Assembly: GCF_029369745.1 (NCBI RefSeq)
Contig: NZ_CP120210.1
Span: 6,386,001 to 6,450,000, forward strand
Source of the DNA: Amycolatopsis sp. QT-25
Lineage (GTDB): Bacteria; Actinomycetota; Actinomycetes; Mycobacteriales; Pseudonocardiaceae
Reading direction: 5' to 3'
Length of the DNA: 64,000 nt
Part shown: positions 58,794-64,000 of the stretch, piece after piece
Numbering within the stretch: the stretch's first letter is position 1
How the letters are laid out: each line of letters starts with the position of its first letter
Translations under genes and position numbers: made by a program
Notes under the pieces: generated by a model
Seen by the model: the letters and a program-made list of their open reading frames with translations, nothing else
The model's database searches: none
What the model was told of the DNA's origin: nothing

Positions 58794-59531
58794 ATGGATC
58801 TCCGGGAAACGGAAGTCGTCACGCGGATATCCGCGAATATCGATACCGAGGATTTCGCCGCTGCCGCCGCGCTGGGCGAACGTCTCATCGGCGAGTTCGA
58901 GGCCACCGAGCTGGAGATCTGCCGGGCGGATCCCGAAGGTGGCTGGACGGGCTACTCGGTTTCCGTCGGCTATCGCACCCCTCCGGCGGACGGCGAGGAG
59001 CCTGCCGAAACGCTGCACCGGGCCGCGGTACCGGCGCTGTTCCACTTCGGCCTGAACGCGGAATTCTTCGAAATTCGTGGCACGCCGGAGACCGGTCAAT
59101 ACGGAAATTACACCGCCTACGACACCCAAGCCGACGGATACACGCTTTATTCACTGATGGCGTCCGTCGGCGGCACCGATCCGCGTGAACCCGCATATGT
59201 CCCCCGGCACGATTTCTCCCCGCGCGCGGAAACCGATGTCATCTCACGGGTGCATCTCTACGTCCCCACCGGTGACCTGCGGCTGGCCGTGGACCTGTGC
59301 GGCCGTCCCGCGACCGACCTGTCGGCCTCGCTGATCCGGATCAGCACGGACGCGGGTCCTTGCGAAGCGGTGCTGCTGTCGGCTTTCCCCGCTCATGCCG
59401 GAGAAAGCGGCGAAGAGGCGCTCAGCCGGGTCACGAGCGAGGTGACCGACAGGCTCTCCCAGGTGGGCATGTCCGTCCGGGCCATCCATACCGGACTGGA
59501 GGACGACCCGTTCTCCACCGAACCCGGCTAG
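58794..59531 (+). CDS. Hypothetical protein, 245 aa, partner of the Imm26-like gene
   Basis: This is an acidic soluble protein starting at ATG 58794 (MDLRETEVVTRISANID). Segments YGNYTAYDTQADGYTLY and HLYVPTGDLRLAVDLCGRP suggest a beta-sandwich; no family is recognised. It ends 48 bp before the next gene on the same strand. The pair sits in the accessory block between prmC and prfA. Confidence 0.65.
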   Translation: MDLRETEVVTRISANIDTEDFAAAAALGERLIGEFEATELEICRADPEGGWTGYSVSVGYRTPPADGEEPAETLHRAAVPALFHFGLNAEFFEIRGTPETGQYGNYTAYDTQADGYTLYSLMASVGGTDPREPAYVPRHDFSPRAETDVISRVHLYVPTGDLRLAVDLCGRPATDLSASLIRISTDAGPCEAVLLSAFPAHAGESGEEALSRVTSEVTDRLSQVGMSVRAIHTGLEDDPFSTEPG

Positions 59532-59579
59532 TACGCTGTGGAGCCCGTTCGCTGGAGTATCGATTGACCGGAGCCGATC

Positions 59580-60506
59580 GTGAACCCGCCGCTCACCCCG
59601 CAAGATCTGCGAAGCGCCCTGGAAGCGTTGGATCATGTCTTCGAGGCGTTCACCGAGGAGATCGGCGAAGAGCCGACACTCGGTGAATTCCTCGAAATAA
59701 TGAGCCTCGCGATCGAACCGGACGAGGATGTCCTTCCTGGTGCTCCCGTTCCCCTGCTGATGAAGGCGAAGAAGAAGAACGGCCGATGGTACGAAGCCGA
59801 ACTTTCCGACAGCGTGGCTTCGCTCAACGACAACACCTTCGCCGAGGCCGGTGCGTTCCTGACGCTTCTCATGGACCGGCACACGGCCGACGGTACCCCG
59901 ACGATGTCGACCGAGGAGCTCGCGAACGGTGTCCTCGAGGTTCTTCAGGCAAGCGAGCGCGCCTTCGCCGATATCGCGGCCGAGGACATCCATGCGCTCA
60001 CACTGCCGAAAGTCAAGAAGAGTTTCCGGTCGAAGACCGGCGACGTCTTCGCGATCCCTGCGGAACCACAGGGATACCACTTGGCGGTAGTGATCGGTAA
60101 CGACAGGATGGGCCTCGCCATCGGGCTGCTGGAAGGTGTCTTCTCGCGGCCGGAGGTGGGCGAGGTGGGCCGCCATCGCGCCCGGCACATCCCGATCCAC
60201 ACCGGTACTCGACTGATCAAAGACGGAACTTGGCAGATCATCGGGAATCATCCGAGTCTGCTCGAGTTGTTCCCTGATCCGCCCGATCTCTACTGGAACG
60301 CGGTGACCGTCTCGGGACGTCGGTTCGGTGAGTACGGTGGCGCGGGCCCCATCGAAGGACCTTTCCGCCTCATCGGGAAGGCCGAAGCGGAGGCCGTCGG
60401 CCTGCTGGACGAAACCTATCGATCGTCCTATACGGAGGAATACCTCCAGAAACAGCTCAATGAGGGCCGTTTCGACAACGGACCGGCACCGAGGTCGTGG
60501 CTCTGA
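59580..60506 (+). CDS. Protein with Imm26-like domain, 308 aa
   Basis: The N-terminal 140 residues are helical and acidic. From about 148, KKSFRSKTGDVFAIPAEPQGYHLAVVIG and the following strands to LELFPDPPDLYW match the layout of the Imm26 family, which includes immunity proteins of polymorphic toxins. The GTG start is at 59580. No toxin gene is adjacent, so an orphan immunity or unrelated role is possible. It is convergent with prfA (9 bp apart). Confidence 0.65.
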   Translation: MNPPLTPQDLRSALEALDHVFEAFTEEIGEEPTLGEFLEIMSLAIEPDEDVLPGAPVPLLMKAKKKNGRWYEAELSDSVASLNDNTFAEAGAFLTLLMDRHTADGTPTMSTEELANGVLEVLQASERAFADIAAEDIHALTLPKVKKSFRSKTGDVFAIPAEPQGYHLAVVIGNDRMGLAIGLLEGVFSRPEVGEVGRHRARHIPIHTGTRLIKDGTWQIIGNHPSLLELFPDPPDLYWNAVTVSGRRFGEYGGAGPIEGPFRLIGKAEAEAVGLLDETYRSSYTEEYLQKQLNEGRFDNGPAPRSWL

Positions 60507-60515
60507 CCCGCCGGA

Positions 60516-61586
<1,071 letters not shown>

Positions 61587-61619
61587 CACTCCACCTCTCA
61601 ACGACCTGGACGAAACCAT

Positions 61620-61658
61620 GAAAAACGGCGCCTACCCGGACATGCGGGTAGGCGCCGT
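61620..61658 (-). terminator. Intrinsic terminator of rpmE
   Basis: A perfect 14-bp stem has arms 61625-61638 and 61645-61658 (ACGGCGCCTACCCG) with a 6-nt loop. On the minus strand it is followed by five T (61625-61621). It lies 8 bp after the rpmE stop, upstream of prfA. Confidence 0.9.
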
Positions 61659-61666
61659 CGTTCAAG

Positions 61667-61894
61667 CTACTTGGCGTCTTCGGCCTTCTTGCGCTTGCCG
61701 TAGCGAGCCTCGAAGCGCGCGACGCGGCCGCCGGTGTCCATGAGCTTCTGCTTGCCGGTGTAGAACGGGTGGCAGTTCGAGCAGATCTCGACGTGGAGGT
61801 TGCCGGAGGTCTTGGTGCTGCGCGTGGTGAATTCGTTGCCACAGTCACAGTTCACGTGCGTGACGACGTACTCGGGGTGAATACCGCTTTTCAT
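61667..61894 (-). CDS. rpmE: Ribosomal protein L31 (zinc-binding C+ type)
   Basis: This 75-aa protein begins MKSGIHPEYVVTHVNCDCGNEF and has a second pair in EICSNCHPFYTGKQKL; the four cysteines indicate the zinc-containing L31 form. The start is ATG 61894. It lies downstream of rho, as in other actinobacteria. Confidence 0.96.
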   Translation of the reverse strand: MKSGIHPEYVVTHVNCDCGNEFTTRSTKTSGNLHVEICSNCHPFYTGKQKLMDTGGRVARFEARYGKRKKAEDAK

Positions 61895-62116
61895 GGTGTC
61901 CTCTCTCGTTGGCCCCGGGTCCCCGTGCGGGGTGAACCGGTGCCGGACTTCAGCGGATGATTTTGCCAGATGTGCTGGCAGTGGACTCAACGCACCCCTC
62001 TGCCGGAGTATTCCACCACGTTGAGTTATCAACTACTACGCCCGGTTGTACGAAATTTGTACTTGGCCACGGGATCGTCCTCACTGTTGGTAATTCCTCG
62101 ACAGGAGGTACTGATC

Positions 62117-62662
62117 ATGCGCAGCATCCTCGCCAAGGTGGCGAAGCCGGCGTCCGTCGCCGCGCTGGCCATCTCGGCCCTCGCCGTGGCTCCAGTCGCC
62201 GGGGCCGCTCCGGCCGCCCCCGAAGCGGGCGCCACCATCACCGCCGCCGACATCAACCCGGCCGCGGGAACGTTCACCACCCTGTCCGACGGTGACCTGG
62301 CCATCCAGGGCGCCGGCGACGGCACGCCCGCCGGTGCCGTCCAGTGGTTCAAGAACCGCATGGGCTCCACCGCGTACCAGGGCCTCTGCGAGAAGGCCGT
62401 CGAGAACGCGTACGGCACCACCGGCGTCTGGGCCTCGGCCAACGCGCACTGGAACGGCGCGAGCCCGAAGCGCACGACCGGGACGCCGCCGAAGGGCTCC
62501 TTCGTGTACTGGAACATCAGCAAGTGGGGCCACGTCGGCATCGCCGACGGTTCCGGCGGGATCTACGCCACCAGCATCGGCGGCAAGATCGGCCACGCGT
62601 CGAGCGTGCGCTACTTCAACAACTACCGTGGCTGGACCCCCGCGGCGGTTCCGCGCCGCTGA
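62117..62662 (+). CDS. Secreted CHAP/NlpC-like cell-wall hydrolase candidate
   Basis: This 181-aa protein has a Sec signal peptide (cleavage near residue 30, VAGA-AP). The mature domain has a cysteine in YQGLCEKAVENAYG (C91) and histidine in WGHVGIADGSGG (H139), the Cys-His spacing of CHAP/NlpC-P60 peptidoglycan amidases. ATG 62117 has AGGAGG upstream. It lies between rpmE and rho but on the opposite strand, breaking the usual rho-rpmE pair. Catalysis is not proven. Confidence 0.75.
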   Translation: MRSILAKVAKPASVAALAISALAVAPVAGAAPAAPEAGATITAADINPAAGTFTTLSDGDLAIQGAGDGTPAGAVQWFKNRMGSTAYQGLCEKAVENAYGTTGVWASANAHWNGASPKRTTGTPPKGSFVYWNISKWGHVGIADGSGGIYATSIGGKIGHASSVRYFNNYRGWTPAAVPRR

Positions 62663-62673
62663 GCACTCCGTTG

Positions 62674-62839
62674 GGTCCTGAGTGGCGATTCGGGTGCCGG
62701 CGAGCCTCTTCTCAGGTACCTGTGGCGTTCGGTCGAAGTACATGAAGGCCCCCTTCCTGTACCCAGGCGCAAGGATGGGGTCCTTCATGTACTTCGAAAG
62801 GCGTGAAGGCAGGGAGGCCCTCATGGACCACTCACGACC
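62674..62839. repeat. Compound repeat, copy 2, with terminal inverted repeats
   Basis: This 166-bp element is bounded by GGTCCTGAGTGG (62674-62685) and CCACTCACGACC (62828-62839), 11 of 12 bases complementary. It contains TGAGTGGCGATTCGGGT (62679-62695), identical to copy 1, and an internal hairpin with arms 62733-62758 and 62772-62797 (two mismatches, AGTACATGAAGG type). No coding sequence is supported inside. Confidence 0.75.
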
Positions 62840-62959
62840 ACCCCGGCCCAGCGCGGTCCGGTTACCGGAAGGGGCGAAGGTCGAGTTTCTCGGCTGGCGC
62901 CTTCGACGCGCCGCCGTGTGACTAGAGATGCTGCTGGGACTCAAGGTGTTGTTCCGAGG

Positions 62960-63012
62960 GCCGTGAGGGCCTCCTTGAGGACTCTGGGTCCCCTCAAGGA
63001 GGCTCTCACGGC
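62960..63012. repeat. Long hairpin of the family A2 type
   Basis: The arms 62960-62980 and 62992-63012 (21 nt, one mismatch; GCCGTGAGGGCCTCC type) with an 11-nt loop closely resemble the palindrome at 31173-31227. It lies between the secreted-hydrolase gene and rho, which are convergent. Confidence 0.75.
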
Positions 63013-63060
63013 ATCGCGGCCGGACTCGCCCGGCACAGACCGTGGCGCCCGAGTACAAGA

Positions 63061-63099
63061 AGGCCCCTTTCCTCGCGTCCAGCGTGAGGAAAGGGGCCT
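63061..63099. terminator. Hairpin just downstream of rho
   Basis: A perfect 14-bp stem AGGCCCCTTTCCTC (63061-63074) / GAGGAAAGGGGCCT (63086-63099) begins 28 bp after the rho stop. It is the third hairpin in this 464-bp gap and the most likely terminator for rho. Confidence 0.72.
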
Positions 63100-63126
63100 C
63101 CTGATGTGATGAAGGCGACCGAAGGA

Positions 63127-64000
63127 TCAGTCGTCGTCGTTCGAGCCGAGGGCCGTCTTCGAGACCTGCATGAGGAACTCGATGTTGGTCTTCGTCTTGC
63201 GCAGACGCGAGATCAGCAGGTCGATGGCCTGCTGCGAGTCCAGCGCGTGCAGCACCCGGTGCAGCTTGTGGGTGACCGCGAGCTCGTCCGGCGAAAGCAG
63301 CAGGTCTTCCTTGCGGGTACCGGACGGGTTGATGTCCACCGCGGGGAACACGCGCCGCTCGGCGATCTTCCGGTCGAGCTTGAGGTCCGCGTTCGCGGTG
63401 CCCTTGAACTCCTCGAAGATGACCGTGTCACCGGTGGATCCGGTTTCGACCATCGTCGTGGCGAAGATCGTCAGCGAGCCGCCGTTCTCGATGTTGCGCG
63501 CCGCGCCGAGGAACCGCTTCGGCGGGAACAGCGCCGTCGAGTCGACACCACCGGAAAGGATCCGGCCGGACGCCGGGGCCGCCAGGTTGTAGGCACGACC
63601 CAGCCGGGTGATCGAGTCGAGCAGCACGACGACGTCGTGGCCCATCTCCACCAGCCGCTTCGCGCGCTCGATGGCGAGCTCCGCGACCGAGGTGTGGTCG
63701 GACGGCGGACGGTCGAAGGTGGAGGCGATGACCTCACCCTTCACCGACCGCTGCATGTCCGTGACCTCTTCCGGACGTTCGTCCACGAGCACGACCATCA
63801 GGTGGCACTCGGGGTTGTTCGTCGAGATCGCGTTCGCGATGTCCTGCATGATCGTCGTCTTGCCTGCCTTGGGCGGCGACACGATCAGGGCACGCTGCCC
63901 CTTGCCGACCGGCATCACCAGGTCGATGACGCGGGTGGTGAGCTTGTGCGGCTCGGTCTCGAGGCGCAGTCGCTCGTTCGGGTACAGCGGGGTCAGCTTG
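63127..64000 (-). CDS. rho: Transcription termination factor Rho, C-terminal part
   Basis: This is the RNA-dependent ATPase domain of Rho; the 5' end is beyond the window. The sequence continues to base 64000 as KLTPLYPNERLRLETEP, then VMPVGKGQRALIVSPPKAGKTT (Walker A), VVLVDERPEEVTDM, DVVVLLDSITRLGRAYN (Walker B and Q-loop) and the R-loop region KGTANADLKLDRKIAERRVFPA. It ends with an acidic GSNDDD tail. rpmE follows downstream after the inserted hydrolase gene. Confidence 0.96.
   Translation of the reverse strand, partial: KLTPLYPNERLRLETEPHKLTTRVIDLVMPVGKGQRALIVSPPKAGKTTIMQDIANAISTNNPECHLMVVLVDERPEEVTDMQRSVKGEVIASTFDRPPSDHTSVAELAIERAKRLVEMGHDVVVLLDSITRLGRAYNLAAPASGRILSGGVDSTALFPPKRFLGAARNIENGGSLTIFATTMVETGSTGDTVIFEEFKGTANADLKLDRKIAERRVFPAVDINPSGTRKEDLLLSPDELAVTHKLHRVLHALDSQQAIDLLISRLRKTKTNIEFLMQVSKTALGSNDDD

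Noticed and set aside
61895..62116. c-di-AMP (ydaO-type) riboswitch before the secreted hydrolase gene
   Set aside because: Such riboswitches precede many actinobacterial cell-wall hydrolases, but the conserved core words were not found; only short dyads were seen.
62823..62921. Small 32-codon ORF after the compound repeat
   Set aside because: It starts inside the terminal repeat, has no ribosome-binding site and no recognisable product.

Overview
The window looks like chromosomal DNA from a high-GC actinobacterium of the Amycolatopsis/Pseudonocardiaceae type. The reasons are strong GC bias at third codon positions, frequent GTG/TTG starts, actinobacterial markers (NucS, DUF2550, D117-type MurA, ethylmalonyl-CoA mutase, FmdB-like zinc ribbon) and a gene order that follows the mycobacterial rho-rpmE-prfA-prmC-tsaC-wecA-atpIBEFHAGDC-DUF2550-pduO-murA-nucS block. 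The genus is an inference. No rRNA, tRNA, CRISPR array, intact insertion sequence or prophage was seen.

Layout. 0-8.5 kb: end of dinG, an OsmC-type protein, a Ser/Thr kinase, a Pth2-like protein translationally coupled to serB, and ctaD with a clear intrinsic terminator. 8.5-16.8 kb: small independent genes: an APH-type kinase, a truncated GT-B glycosyltransferase, hydrolase, acetyltransferase, AraC regulator/methyltransferase pair, phosphatase-fold protein, zinc ribbon, MscS-like channel, and a PLP gamma-elimination enzyme divergent from an Lrp regulator. 16.8-27.1 kb: conserved hypotheticals, a double 3-hydroxyacyl-CoA dehydrogenase, the dihydroxyacetone kinase operon dhaK-dhaL-dhaM, a lipoprotein, a sodium:solute symporter, and a three-gene operon ending in a cysteine-protease-like protein with rearranged catalytic segments. 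27.4-42 kb: nucS, a Nudix hydrolase, a crotonase/GlxA-regulator/isochorismatase group, an ectoine-type ABC transporter (ehuBCDA), ethylmalonyl-CoA mutase, LysE exporter, murA, cobalamin adenosyltransferase, and an unusual aroA. 42-50 kb: the complete F1Fo ATP synthase operon. 50-64 kb: wecA, tsaC, a secreted M6 metalloprotease, prmC, an inserted block of accessory genes, then prfA, rpmE, a secreted CHAP/NlpC-like protein and the C-terminal part of rho.

Functional links. The cobalamin adenosyltransferase makes the cofactor that ethylmalonyl-CoA mutase needs. murA, wecA and the phosphatase-fold protein touch envelope or phosphate chemistry. ctaD and the atp operon serve respiration. ehuBCDA and the MscS-like channel are osmotic-stress functions.

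The most striking non-coding feature is a set of long palindromic repeats at gene ends. A 55-bp palindrome (27-bp arms, 1-nt spacer) occurs four times. A second hairpin family built on CGCAATT...TTGCGG also occurs four times, three of them exactly between convergent genes. A 143-166 bp compound element with terminal inverted repeats occurs twice. All coordinates and motifs were read by eye from the sequence; no database or folding computation was run.
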